Positions 24,187 to 36,949 of a stretch of DNA of 64,000 bases are shown one piece after another (position 1 is the stretch's first letter; each line of letters starts with the position of its first letter). Both the position numbers and the translations under genes were made by a program. The stretch comes from Cannabis sativa (lineage: Eukaryota > Streptophyta > Magnoliopsida > Rosales > Cannabaceae), in the NCBI RefSeq assembly GCF_029168945.1, contig NC_083610.1:47079429-47143428 (forward strand), in the 5' to 3' direction. The notes beneath the pieces are model-generated. The model worked only from the letters and a program-made list of their open reading frames with translations. It had not been told where the DNA came from and searched no databases.

Positions 24187-27100
24187 CTATTGGTAATACT
24201 TTCGGAGATGATCGGCGTTCCAGGCCCTTGGCACAATGGTTCCATCCATCATTTTTAGCTTATAGGTTCCGGAGCCGATCTCATCCTCGATCTCATATGG
24301 CCCTTCCCAATTTGGCCCAAGTACCCCCACTCTGGGTTCTTGAGTGGCTGGAAAGACTCTTCTTAAGACCATATCCCCAATAGTGAATTTTCTGTTTTTA
24401 ACTTTGGAGTTAAAATATTTAGTCACCTTCTTTTGATAAGCTACCATTCGTATTTGAGACTCGTCTCGGAGCTCTTCAACCTGATCCAAGCGCTTCCTGT
24501 AACAAGGCTTGGTTCGTAGCTGGATCATAAGTCGTTCTCTTGTGGGACGGGAATAACGTTTCTACCCGGACCATTGCTTCACAACCGTACGCCATTGAGA
24601 AAGGCGAGTGGCCGGTCGTAGTTCTTGGGGTCGTTCGGTAGGCCCATAACACTCTTGGCAATTCTTCAGGCCAGTTGTTTTTGCAGACCAGCAGCTTTTT
24701 CTTTAGGGTGACCTTCAAGATTTTGTTGACTGCTTCTGCTTTTCCGTTTGTTTGCGGCCTTGCCACCGCGGAGAAGCTTTTAATGACTCCGTGTTGGTTG
24801 CAGAAGTCAGTGAACTCTTCGCAATCAAATTTATTTCCATTGTCAGAAACTATTTTGTGAGGCAAGCCATATCGACACACTATGTTTTTAATAACAAAGT
24901 CTAGTGCTTTTTTAGCAGTTATAGTCTTCATTGGCTCAGCCTCCGTCCATTCGGTGAAGTAGTCTACTGCTACTATTGCATACTTTACTCCTCCCTTTCC
25001 TGTTGGCAGGGACCCAATAAGATCTATTCCCCAGACCGCGAAGGGCCAGGGACTAGTCATCAGGGTAATCTCATTGGGAGGAGCTCTCGGTATGTTCGCG
25101 AACCTTTGGCATGAATCACATTTTTGGACGTAGTCTATGCAATCTTTTTTCATTATTGGCCAGAAGTACCCTTGTCTCAATATTTTCTTTGAGAGACTCG
25201 GTCCTCCGGTATGATCTCCATAGAACCCTTCATGGACCTCTAGCATAATTTGCTTAGCTTCAGGGTCCGATACACACCTTAAATAAGGCATGTTGAGTCC
25301 TCTTCGGTAGAGAATTTTGTCCATCATCACATAACGGTGAGCCTGATACTGAATCTTTCTGGACAGTGCCCTTTCTTGGGGCAACTCACCTTTTGTTATG
25401 TATTCTATGATGGGGACCATCCAGCTGGGTTCTTGTCCAACCGTTGTTATGGCCTCTTTTATTTTGATGCTTGGCTCTGCCAAGCGTTCCACGGGTACTA
25501 CCCCCAGTTTCTCAATTTCACTGTCCGAAGCTAACTTAGCCAGACAGTCCGCGTGAGTGTTCTCTTCTCTGGGGATTCTTTCCACTTTATAGTCTGGGAA
25601 CTCGTGGAGAAGTTCCCGGACTATTGCTACATACGCGGCCATTCTTTCTCCGCGCGTCTGATACTCTCCTGACACCTGGTTCACTACCAGCTGTGAGTCG
25701 TTGTAGACCTCTACTCTTTTGGCCCCCACAATCTTCGCTAGTCTCAGCCCTGCTATCAAGGCTTCATATTCAGCCTCATTGTTTGAAACTGAGAAGTCGA
25801 ACTGTAGAGCTGCTTAGAGTCGAAGTCTGCTCGGAGATATCATTGCGACCCCCGCTCCGGATCCATTCTCGTTGGAGGCTCCATCTACAAATACCTTCCA
25901 TGCTGGGACAGATGGTGTGGGTATGTTCGCGGTAGCCTCGGCTTCATTGCACTCTGTGATGAAGTCTGCTAACACCTGTCCCTTTATGGAAATGCGGGGA
26001 ATGTAGTGCAGGCCAAATATGCTTAACTCCATTGCCCATTTGAGAAGCCTTCCGGACGCCTCTGGCTTTTGTAGGACTTTCCGGAGTGGGTGGTTGGTCA
26101 ATACCTTTATTGGGTGAGCTTGGAATAGGGTCTCAACTTTCTCGAGGCCATTAGGAGGCAAAAAACTAGTTTTTTGATGACTAGGTATCGCGTCTCCGCC
26201 CCTATCATGCGCTTGCTGACATAGTACACGGGATGTTGAGTTTTTTCCTCTTCCCGGACTAAGGCTGCGCTGACTGCGTTTTTGGAGACGGCCAAGTACA
26301 GGAACAAGTCTTCTCCGAGAGCGAGCTTTGACAGGATTGGAGGCTTGGCCATGTGCTCTTTTAGCTTTTTGAATGCCTCCTCGCACTCGTCGGACCATTC
26401 AAATTTCTGACACTTCTTCAAGATGTTGAAGAAGGGAATGCACTTGTCTGTGGACCGGGAGATAAAACGCCTCAGGGCCGCAGCCTTTCCGGTTAGGCTT
26501 TGCACATCTTTGTGTTTCTTTGGGGAAGGCATTCTCAGGAGAGCTTGAATTTTTTCTGGATTTGCCTCAATTCCCCTTTGACTGACGATGAAGCCCAGAA
26601 ACTTGCCTGACTTAACTCCGAAAGTGCACTTCTTCGGGTTGAGTTTCATTCCGTATCTCCAGACCACTTCAAAGCATTCTTCTAAGTCGTCCGCATGGCT
26701 AGTATATGCTTTTGATTTGACTAGCATGTCGTCCACGTATACCTCCATATTTCGCCCCAAGAGGCCTTTGAACATCCGGTTCACCATTCTTTGATAAGTT
26801 GCGCCAGCGTTTTTCAGTCCGAAAGGCATGACTAGGTAACAGTATACCCCCTTATCGGTCCTGAAGCTAGTGCACTCTTGATCCGCCACGTGCATTTTGA
26901 TTTGGTTGTAACCGGCGTATGCGTCCATGAAGGACAGTAGTTTGAATCCAGAGGTGGCGTCTACCATCTGGTCGATCCTGGGCAGAGGGAAACAATCCTT
27001 TGGGCAAGCTTTGTTTAGATCAGTGAAGTCTATACAAACTCGCCAGGTCCCATTAGGCTTCGGCACCAGGACTGGATTGGCTAGCCATTCCGGGTAGTAG

Positions 27101-28060
27101 ACATCTCGGATCATGCCACTTGCTAATAGTTTGTCCACCTCTTTCTCTAAGGCTTCGGCCTTTACTGAGTCGAGGGGACGTTGTTTTTGCTGGACCGGCG
27201 GCATGTCTGGGTTGACATTGAGGACATGGGTGATAACGTGGGGACTTATGCCAGTCATGTCTTCTTGGCACCATGCAAAAACGTCAATGGCGCCCCTCAA
27301 CGTCTTTATTATTTTTTCTTTTTCCTTCGGTTCTAAGCTCTTTCCTAGCCGGAGTACTTTGGTGGAGTCGAGGTCGCACACCGACACTTCCTCGACATCC
27401 TCCATTGGTTCTACAATTTTTTCGGATCCCACACGGGGATCTAACTCATCTTCTTCAGCCATTTCTGGCTCAATAATTTCTCGGACCATCAACACGGGTA
27501 GGTGGGCAGCAACGTTATAGCACTGCCTGGCCTCCCCTTGATTTCCCCTCACAGTCCCTATCCCAGCCTCTTGAGTTGGGAATTCCAGGCACAAGTGCCG
27601 TATTGACGTGACTGCACAGAAGTCCACCAAGGCCGGTCGGCCGAGGATTGTGTTATAAGCTGTTGGGCAGTCCACCACCACAAACGTGCAATACTTGAAA
27701 ATGCTCTGGGGTGTGTCCGGGCACAAGGTGACAGGAAGCCTCACTTTTCCCATTGGGATAAGTGTTGTTCCATTGAACCCCGTGAGTTGGGAACCACTCG
27801 GCGAAAGGTCTCGGTCTGTTAGGCCTATTGCAGTGAAGGCCTCTTTGAACAGTAGGTTCACGGAACTCCCATTGTCGATCAGGACTCTGGCCACGATCTT
27901 ATTGGCAATGGGGGTCTCTATGACCAATGGGTCATGGTGAGGAAAACGCACTGTTTTAGCGTCTTCTTCCGTGAATGTAATGGGTTGATCCATTAGTCGA
28001 GGCCTTTGAGCTAGGAGTTGAGTAACTTCCCAAACCTCATCGTGTTTCACGGCTCCTGCG
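24187..28060 (-). pseudogene. pol of Tat element 3 (PR-RT-RNH-aRNH-INT)
   Basis: In order from high to low coordinates: protease (VLIDNGSSVNLLF near 27870), RT (PKPNGTWRVCIDFTDLN near 27040, YVDDMLVKS near 26740), RNase H (26100-26400), archaeal-type RNase H (VFVDGASNENG near 25870; NNEAEYEAL; VYNDSQLVVNQV near 25710), the integrase zinc region (HEGFYGDHTGG..CDSCQRF, 25110-25230) and the catalytic core with D, D and E all visible (WGIDLIGSLP, SDNGNKF, NGKAEAVNKI), then the integrase C-terminus to the stop at 24187. Lesions: a frameshift near 26123, an in-frame TAA near 25815 just before NNEAEYE, and a frameshift near 24490. Otherwise well preserved. Confidence 0.92.
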
Positions 28061-30181
28061 TACCGCTTCAGCTCCTTGCGGGTAGTTCCTCCGATGTGGG
28101 GTCCTCCTGAGATCATAGCTACTCTCTCGTTGAGCCTAGGTGGCAGGCCGAGAACATGCTGGGCATCTCCGGGGGGAACAACTGGAGCCAATACTCCTGC
28201 TGCACCCCCTAGTGCTCCTTGTGGCAAAGCCCCAGCCGCCTGACCTGGGTTGAGATGAGGCCACCGATTCTTGATCCACTCGTAGAGGTGTCCCAATTGA
28301 ATCAAATTTTCAATCTCGTCCTTGAGATTTTTGCATTCGTTGGTGTTGTGCCCAATGTCATTGTGGTACTCGCATCTCTTGCTGGGATCCCTCCGGGAGC
28401 TGTCTTTGTACAAAGGAGGCGGTCTCTGGTAGTGCGTATTTTGCCTAGTAGCAAAATATACACGTTCTTGGGAGTCCGTTAACTCCGTGTATTGGGTATA
28501 TTGGGGAGTATACCCCCTTTTCTGTCGCTTATCCTCCGTCCGAGTGCTGCCTTTGGAGGACCTTTTACTCTTCGAGCCCTGGGAAGGACCGGCTAAACTG
28601 GCTGTCGGAGCGGAGTGCAAGGGGGCTTGTCCATTTATCCCTGAGGGATTTCCAAAATGGGAAGATGCGGGGGCCAAGGCCTGGCCTTGGCTATATCTGG
28701 GAGTAGCAAAAAACTGTATGCCGCTCATCGGTGGAGCTGCTGCTGGCACAGCGCCTGAGAGCTGGGCTCCGGGCACATATCCTGCTACCCCGGTGGGATA
28801 GTATCCTCCATAGGCCACTATTTGGGCTTCTTCAAGATTAATGTATTTCTGGACTCTCTTCTGGAAGTCTTGAAGGTTTGAAGCTCCTTCTTGTTGCAGC
28901 TCGTTCCAGAATGGAGTCCCCGTACGGATGCCTACTTGGAGAAGGGCAAGCTGTTGTCCGTCATCTACTTTCTTGGTCTTAAAGGCTTCTTCCCGGACCT
29001 CTTTATGAAATTCTTTAGTGTCTCTATAGGCAGCTGCTTGATGTTAGTCAAGGCGCTGACCTCCAGATTGACTTTTCTTGCGGCGAAAAACTGTCTCCGG
29101 AAGTTGGTTTGTAACTTATTCCAGCAACCCACGAATCCTGGTTCCAATTTCTTGAACCATTCTTCCGCGGACCCTCTTAGAGTAAGCGGGAAGCACAAAC
29201 ACTTGGCGTCATTGCTGACCCTCATGACTGTCATGACTCGGTTGAACCGTGACAGGTGATCACTGGGATCAGAGTTCCCGGTATAAGCTGCCATTTCGGG
29301 CATCTTAAAGTTTTTGGGGAGCTCTGCTTCCAGTATGTGTTTGGCACATGGCTCCCAATCCTCACAATCAGAGTCGGAGTCGTCACCTTTCTGTCTCCAG
29401 GAGACTTGGGCAATGTCTTTTCGGAGTATGGCAAGTTCTGCCATGATTCCTTCGTTTAACGTTCCCGTGGAAACCGCGGGTCCATATTTCTTTTAGTCAA
29501 GGTGATCCCGGAGGTCACCTTGGTTCCCGTTAATCTGATTTCTCAGATCAATGGGAGGACATTTCTGCCCCCTTCTTCCTCTCCCTCCGGGCTCTTGGTG
29601 CACAGAAATGCTCTTTCGGTCCTCTCGATCCTGAGGGCCAAGACTCCTTTTTTGGAGTTTGCCCCTCTGCGGACCTTTCCCTTTCGGGAAATCCGAGCGG
29701 ACTTTTCGCGGATCCTGCACCTTTTTCTTCTTCCCAGGAGTGGAAGTAGCATTTTTCTTTTGGTTCCCTTCAGCGGGATACCTTATAGGGCTTGGTTCCC
29801 TAAATTTCTACTTTTGGGTACTTGGCGAGGACTCCTTCGGTTCCTTTCCAAGTCCAGCAGGGATGGCTTTAGGATGCACGTGGATTCCTGCTGCCTCCAT
29901 GGCTTTTTGCATGGCCAGCATCACCTCTTGCATCTTTTGGTTTTGCTCTTTTCGGGCTGCGATCTCAGCTTCATGATCGACTGTCTTTTGCCTCAAGGGT
30001 ACCAATTCTGAGTAGCTACCTTCGTCATAGGCGTACTCGTCAAAGTTTCCTTCGTAGTCGTCATCAGGGGGTCCTTCTTCTTCCTCAGAACCCACCGTTG
30101 CTCTTGAGGCCACGTCCTCACGTTTGGATCTTGAGCATCTTGAAGAGGGCGAGGTTGACGTGTGCTTCGAGTCTCCACCAT
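28060..30181 (-). pseudogene. gag region of Tat element 3
   Basis: Starts at the minus ATG 30181 (MVETRSTRQPRPLQD). An acidic segment and a predicted coiled coil follow (29808-30113), then a Lys/Arg-rich linker, the retrotransposon gag core (RGSAEEWFKKLEPGFVGCW, 29080-29180) and a zinc-knuckle-like CEYHNDIGHNTNEC near 28360. Lesions: a frame change near the start (about 30110), in-frame stops near 29808 and 29493, and a one-base frame change near 28997. Gag and pol are otherwise in one frame from 28818 to 26107, consistent with a single polyprotein. Confidence 0.88.
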
Positions 30182-30228
30182 TGTTGTTTTGTTGTAATGC
30201 AGTGTCTACTTACAGACGCTTTCTTCAG

Positions 30229-30247
30229 CTCTCAATGAAAGCACCAA
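30229..30247 (-). other. Primer binding site of Tat element 3
   Basis: The minus strand reads TGGTGCTTTCATTGAGAGC, five bases from the LTR end. It matches the site of the other Tat element (10070-10088) with one difference. The tRNA identity is not assigned. Confidence 0.75.
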
Positions 30248-30252
30248 AATAT

Positions 30253-30990
30253 TGACCGAGGTTTTCGGCAACCAATATAATAATAATTTAGAGAGCTATA
30301 AGAAGTTAAGAGAGGGATTTTTACGTGGTTGGGGCGTTAATGAGCCTTAGTTTACGAGTCTGTGTATTTATGATAGTATTTAATACAGAGAATGTTCTTG
30401 GTGAGTTTTTACTCTTCTAGCTCTTATGAAACCCAGAATTCTCGACCCCTCTTTAATGAGTTTGGGGGGTATTTATGGTGTTTTTGTGGGGTGATCCCTA
30501 GAATTAAGGTACATGTATTTCTGTAACTATCAGTGAAACCACACATTCCCGATGAAATTATCATAGGTAATGCATGGTCTAATCCCTAGGTTCTGTAGGG
30601 ATTTTATGGGGGCAGTCCTTAATCCTTTTTGACTGATGTGATTCCTCACAGAGTAGCCGTCACTAGACTTTATTAATCATAGCCTAGTAGGTACAGATTG
30701 GGGGTTGTGTCGTCAGACTTCATTACGTATGGCAGTTTCAATACGCCTCCTCCCATGCGGCATTAAATGCGAGATGACTGTTCAGATAGAATCTGACACC
30801 ACCCGGAGATTCTTTGTTGCAATCTTGCTCTCCGGGAGCATACGAGACCTGCATGCCTTCTCTGGGAGGCATGTCTAAGGTAATCCTTCGCTTTAAGGAG
30901 ACTTCGCTGTTTTATTTAAATGCTGACCCCTTCCCATCCACGTGTCATCGTCCGGTTGGTCCGCGTATTTTGGCAAAATCAGGGGCAACA
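30253..30990 (-). repeat. 5' LTR of Tat element 3 (738 bp)
   Basis: Plus-strand ends are TGACCGAGG and GGGGCAACA. It is complete, unlike its partner at 19291-19880. The TATA-like motif intact in the 3' LTR reads CATAAATA here (30470-30478). The flank at 30991 (ACAAG) is the putative target copy; it has no partner because the other end is truncated. Confidence 0.93.
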
Positions 30991-32699
30991 ACAAGTAATA
31001 AAAATATAATTTAAAAATATTAAATATTATTTTTATCAAATGCATATAAATTTATACTAAAGAAAAAAAATAATTAAAAATATATAAAAAAAAATAAAAA
31101 ATTTATATAACATAATTTTTTTTATATATTTGTGATTATAATTAATTAGATTAAAATATTATCGTTATTATAATATAATCTTAACAAGTCGCAGCACTTT
31201 AAAAATTATAATTTACCAAACACTCAAATTTCGGCTTTTTTCCACGGTTCATATAATGTTTTTTCTCACGATACGGCCTAAAATCTTTTCCCACAAAGAC
31301 ACGTGCCAAACTTGCCCTATATCCATTGCTTTAAAAATAAATAAATACACCATTACTCAAATTCAATAATATATTTACATTTTTTTTCAAGAAAAAAAAT
31401 CTGGATGGACATAAATAGATTTCACATACATAGCGCGTGTATCTTTCACAGTTAAGCAAAAAAAAAAAAAAAAGAGAGAGAGAGAAACTAGAATTGTTCA
31501 TTAAATTGTCCACACAGTACAAACTATCACGCACCGCACTACATTATACATGTGATTTAAAAAATTTTGCAATACAGTTATAGTTTGTATTTTTTTCAAA
31601 TTACGCAGTGCGATTTACGATTTTGAATTTAATAATTGCGATAAAATTACTAATTTTACAATATAATTTTTGTTTTTTTAAATATATGTAATATATCACA
31701 TAATTTTTTAGAAACAATTTAATATTATAATTTAATAATTAGTATATATAATGTAATGATGTTAAAACTTTTTTATATATATTTTTTGTAATATTAAAAT
31801 TTTATAAGATTGATTTTGAATTTTTATTATAATGTTTGATAATAATAATAACAGTATAAATCGTTCAAACTATATTATACTGTATTTTCTCGGTGTTGTT
31901 TTTGTGGCTTTTAGATCTTTTAGTGCAATTACGATTTGATAAATTATATATACAGTTTAGTTTGAAAAACCCCTTGGTACAAAGTAAGGTGAATAGATCG
32001 GCTGTCCCTTCTTTTCCACATTATATATGATTATATACCATATTGTCGGCTTAGCCAATAAACTATATATATTTATGATATGCAATCAATATATGCAACT
32101 AATTAAAATGCCTCCAAAGTTGCTGTATTATTAATAAAAGTGATTGTAGCCTAGCTAGATAGTTTGTTCTTCTTCAATTACAACTCTATTCGAACTTCCC
32201 TATACCTAATTTTTAGCTCTATGATGGGAATTTTCATAAATATTTTTTAAAATATTTATTTATACTTTTACGGCTTAAAATTTTTATTTACAAAAATATA
32301 CTCGTAAAACTTTAAAATTATAATAATATATTTTACTTAACAAAAAAGTAAAAAATAACGAGAAATTAACATTACGACAATTATAAATAAACTATAAAAT
32401 AACTAAAGAAACGGTTTAATGCTTTTATTGAAGTGATATTTTTATAAATAAAAAATGAAAAACATAAAAATGAAAAAAAAATCGTATTCAGGTATTTTTA
32501 TATTTTTTGTTTTAATTTTAGTAAATTATGTAAATTTTTCATTAATTTATCTTCTAATCACTAGAGTTGTAGATTTTACACTAGAGAATAGATTCATTAA
32601 CTTACAAATTTTAGTTTCCTATAGAACCTTCCTTTATCAATGTTAAGTAACAAAAAAAATTAAAAACATATTAACATTTGTTTTGCTTAAAATAAACGG
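30991..32699. other. AT-rich non-coding DNA
   Basis: Long A/T runs, a poly-A/GA-type repeat near 31458-31488 and no credible ORF. Short ORFs here (31331-31534, 32455-32646) are low-complexity. Confidence 0.8.
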
Positions 32700-32974
32700 T
32701 ATCACGTGATGCAGATCTTTTCTCTACCCCTTCGGTCTATGGCAGTCCCAGAGACTACATGCTAGCTATAGGAGCCTTATACCTCATTCTGTCTTACTTG
32801 AATCATTGGTACTTACACCTCATGAGGATTCTTATCCCAAACAACAAGTCATCCTTCAAGGGCCAAACATAATTCTTCACAAATGAGGGGTCTGATGAGA
32901 GTTGAACCTTTGACCCAAGCAAAAGAGAATGCCAATAAAAGCCTCTTACCACTACACCACACAACACGTGGTTT
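32700..32974 (-). mobile_element. tRNA-derived SINE
   Basis: On the minus strand there is a polymerase III A-box-like TGTAGTGGTAAGAGG (32942-32956) and, about 35 bases on, a B-box-like GGTTCAACTC (32899-32908), as in the tRNA-related head of plant SINEs. A non-tRNA body follows towards 32700. It does not fold as a complete tRNA. CACGTG occurs at both ends (near 32704 and 32966) and may be part of a degenerate target duplication. Exact ends are uncertain. Confidence 0.68.
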
Positions 32975-34396
32975 AAAATATATTAACATTATTGAACTGG
33001 TTTTGAGGGGTGACGCCTAATACAAAATTTTCATTATTTTAATTTTTGAATGTAAAATGTTTAAAAGATTGGGACTTTATTATGTGTAGAAAAAAAAACA
33101 TTAAATGGGGCGTTGGGCCTTATAAGTGGTAATTCGTGTTAGCATATTGTGTTCATATTGTGTTGAGGTCTTAAGTTTATTGAAAAACTATCAACACGAA
33201 TGCTGGCACGAACGCAACCCATGACAACAAAAAATTTATAAAATATAAACATGAACACTGGCACGCATAAATTTTATGTCGTCTCAAACCCAAAATCTTG
33301 TGTCACGTTCGTATTGTATTGGCGCGTTGTAAGCTAAATTAATATTTCAGTGTTATTGTATCATATAGAATTCCTAAATGTATTTAAACATTGACACAAA
33401 CAAATACGACTCACATAATTTTCGTATGTAAAATCTCATATCGTATTTGTGCCAATCCAAATTGTCGTCCCCACTGGGCCTCCCATGTAGATATTAATCA
33501 TAAAAATTCCAAGATTGCAACGTAAACTTTAACTACTCCCAAACAAAAGACAATTAGTTTTGTTTTTTTAAAAAAAAAAAATATTTATTGCCATTATTGC
33601 TTGACATAATTGTTGAGTTTCTTATCTCACAGACTCACATGTAGTTGGGATTATATCCGTTATTGTTATTATTAGTATTTAAAAACAAAATAGTAATAAA
33701 TCTGAGTGGAAGCCTAGCTAATTAAGTGAACATTGATGTGAAGCATGTGCATAAAGATTAATTTATTAGCCGGTATTGAAAGCAACCCAATAACCTACAA
33801 AATTAATACTACTAATTAAATAGTTTGGAGAATGATGAGAAGAATATTATGAGTTAGGTCAAATGAAGTTCAACTCAACTAAAATTATATAAATATATAT
33901 ATTATATGTTTAGGGACTATTACGGTAGGTATTGGGTAAAATAATCAATAGGGATAATAATTTATAACATTTGATTTAATCTAATAGCTCAAATTAACTC
34001 TTGAAAACTACACCATAATTAATATATTTATTTATTTATAATTAATCTTGAATATTATTAATTATAGATTTAAGTAACAAAACTCCAAACCATAATTTTT
34101 TTTTACTTTTTATTTTACATCTACTAAAAAATTAATTTTAACTATATATATTTTTTAATTTTAAATTTACATAAAAATATATTTTAATTCATTCAAAAAA
34201 AAATATATTTTAATTAAATTTATTTTAAAAACAATAATTATACTTATAGAAAATTATAATATGTTCAACTTATAATAATCAATATAAGTATTGTAGTTGA
34301 TGTAAGAGAATTTTACCACTTATACTATGATTATATTGTTGATTGTATTGATTATTTTAGGATTAAATAACTTGAATATTTTGTACTCTTTTAGCT
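32975..34396. other. AT-rich non-coding DNA with an old repeat remnant
   Basis: 33110-33480 contains repeated ACACGAA/GGCACGAA-type words in both orientations (CAACACGAATGCTGGCACGAA near 33190, GTCACGTTCGTATTGTATTGG near 33302), resembling a decayed DNA transposon, but I cannot define ends. No coding capacity seen. Confidence 0.5.
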
Positions 34397-34404
34397 ATAA
34401 TTAT

Positions 34405-35066
34405 TAGGCCGGAACATAAAAACCGCTAAACCGTGGGAACCGCCTAACCCATTAGAATCCGCCCGCATGGAAACCGCCCATTAAAAAACCGCAAAAATTG
34501 GGTTGGGTTGAGTTTTAACCCGTTGATTGGCGGGCGGGTACGGGTTAGCCTAAAAGGAGCGGGTCCAACCCGTACCCGTTATTTATTATTATATATATAT
34601 ATTTTAAAAAAATTTATTTCTAAGGCTGTCTAAAAAAAAAAAAAAAAAAAAACCTAAAACTAATTGTCGCACTATGTGTGAAAATAAATAATTGCCTTAT
34701 AGTTATTTAGATGGTGGCTTTAACTTGTGATAGTCAACCAAACCAAAGCTTCAATTTTGGTGATAATATAGTATACCACAGGTTGTATTTGTATGGGGGA
34801 AGGGAGGATTATATTTTTTTGCTGAGTAAAATTTACATATATTGTTTAAGCAAAAAGTGGAGTCTATACTTGTGGCAATATACTTTGGAAGTTTTGATTT
34901 TTAAGCAACCCAAACCGCCCAAAAAACCGCATAAAACCGCCCTCTAAAAAACCGCCCAACCCAAACTTTTATTGGGCAGGTATGGGTTGTGATTTTAAAA
35001 AACCGCCAAATAAAAAAACCGCCAAACCGCCCAAAAACCGCCCAACCCAACCCATGTGCAGGCCTA
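34405..35066. mobile_element. hAT-type MITE with 8-bp target duplication
   Basis: 662 bp bounded by imperfect inverted ends TAGGCCGGAACAT and (reverse complement of the other end) TAGGCCTGCACAT. It is flanked by identical 8-bp copies ATAATTAT at 34397-34404 and 35067-35074, the hallmark of hAT insertion. Both subterminal regions are crowded with AACCGCC/AAACCGC words (left 34420-34500, right 34905-35055) and a GGGTTGGGTT/AACCCAACCC pair. There is no transposase ORF; the middle carries A-tracts and a short open frame without homology. Confidence 0.9.
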
Positions 35067-35074
35067 ATAATTAT

Positions 35075-36797
35075 TGTTGAGTAGAAAATAAAATTAATAT
35101 ATAAATTCAAAATTAAAAAATAATTAATTAAAATTACAAAATGTTATAAGGTAAATAAGTAAGAAAAATTATAAGTTTGGAGTTAGCTTTGGAGTATTGT
35201 TTGATCCAAATTAATATTTAAAATTCATTATAAATAAAAAAATATTAAATATGGTGTAGTTTCCAAGAATTAATTTAAGCTATCTGATTAAATCAATGGC
35301 TATAAATTATTATATAAATTGCAACACCTATTGTATTAGGTCCCTATATGTTTATACCAAAATTGTTAAAAGATAATAATGGTGTCTAGTATTTTTTTTA
35401 GTGACTATTGATATAATTAAATATTAGATTCATATAACTTTAAACAAAAATAATTTTTTAATAAATATCGCTAACTTACACCTATACAAAATATTAAGCG
35501 CTACTAGTAATCTCTTTATATATATCATAACCTAGTAGTTAAATCATTAGATAGTCCAGTATTTTTTTTTTTTTTTTGAAAGGGAATAATTCAACTTAAA
35601 TGCCTCTATAAACCCTTTTTATACTGAATTAAGTGGTGGCACGTGCTCTTTAAACATATTATATTAATTAATACATACAGAATTTTATTATATTATAAAT
35701 ATTCTAAAATTTTATAATTAATTTTTTTTTTTTGACGCGATTTATAATTAATTTTAGATAAATCTAAATTTAGAAATTTCAAATTATTATTACTTATATG
35801 TAGACTAGATAGATGTCACGTGTCATGTCACGTATGTTAATTTTATTTTAGTTTTTAGTTTTATTTTAATATCATAATTTTAAAATTAATAATATTCAAT
35901 GTAGTGATAATCATTGAAATTTGAAAGCATAATAGTGATTTAAATAAAAACAAAAATTACTATTATATTTTGTCATAGTAATTAAAAAAAAATTATTATT
36001 CATCTTAAATTTATCTTCGAAATTAATAAAAATGCTTATCTGGTTAAACTATCAAAACATTCAAATTTAATTTAAAATAATATTTAAAATTTAACTAATT
36101 CTAAATATCAAAATTTGAAAATAATTTTTAATAAAAAAATAAACAATATGAACAAATTTATTATTAATTGCAACACTTTAGCTGAATTAATTATATTTAG
36201 GTTTAACTAACTACATGGATGCTGACCCCTTATGTAGCAACATCTAATAATTTGTTATTTTTTTTATTTAAAAAAAAGTCACCCAATAATTTCTTATAAA
36301 TCAAGAATTTTGTTATGTAGCCACATTTTATATAGAATAGATAATAAAAAATATATTTTTGTTCAAAAAAAATAACAAATATATAATAATTAAAAAGTTT
36401 AGAAATGATTACTATTTTTATTTTTTACAAATTTATTTGATTTTTTTTTTTTACTTAATGTTTAACTAGGAGTGCAAATGATTTTTTTTTTTTTTTGCAC
36501 TCTTCTTTGTACTATTTTTATAATTTAACAACAAGTGTTATCTTTTGATTTATTTATACAATAATTAGGCCTAATATTATTATCTTAATTATCAAAATTA
36601 TATCAATATAATAAAATTGCTTCACTAATATTTTACTCACAGTTGAATAAAAATTAAAAAATAATTATAATGTTTAATTTTTATTAAAATTCTTTTTGAT
36701 CTTATTATTAATTCTTTTGCTGCAACTATTAAATTAATAGTGTGTACTTATAATTAGAGAAAAAAAAGGAATTATGCACCCATCTATTTCTAAATTG
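35075..36797. other. AT-rich non-coding DNA
   Basis: Long A and T tracts and no ORF of note. No repeat boundaries could be supported. Confidence 0.75.
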
Positions 36798-36949
36798 TGT
36801 ATACATCATTTAATATTACTTTAGTACTGAGTCTTGTCCTTGTGACATGTTGGTTTAATCATATTGTTTAAGGTTTTTCCGCTTCTGGTGTCCATTTTTT
36901 GTTTTGTTCTAGTTGGTTTTTATGGCTTCTAGTAGTATGAGAATTCAAG

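Larger units (their letters stand above)
19291..30990 (-). mobile_element. Ty3/gypsy Tat/Retand-like retrotransposon (element 3), nearly complete
   Basis: 11.7-kb minus-strand element: 5' LTR (30253-30990), primer site, gag, protease, RT, RNase H, second (archaeal-type) RNase H, integrase, a plus-strand extra gene, polypurine tract, and a 3' LTR (19291-19880) lacking its last 150 bp or so. By eye the LTRs differ at roughly 15 of 590 aligned bases, so insertion is fairly recent (about a million years if a rate near 1.3e-8 per site per year applies). The interior is far richer in G+C than its surroundings. Two RNase H domains and an antisense extra ORF before the 3' LTR are known Tat-lineage traits. 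Confidence 0.92.

Noticed and set aside
26588..28801. Plus-strand ORFs within the Tat pol region
   Set aside because: Mirror frames of the conserved polyprotein; no independent homology or codon signal.
32890..32960. Possible tRNA gene (A and B boxes present)
   Set aside because: No acceptor stem or complete cloverleaf can be formed; it fits a SINE head.
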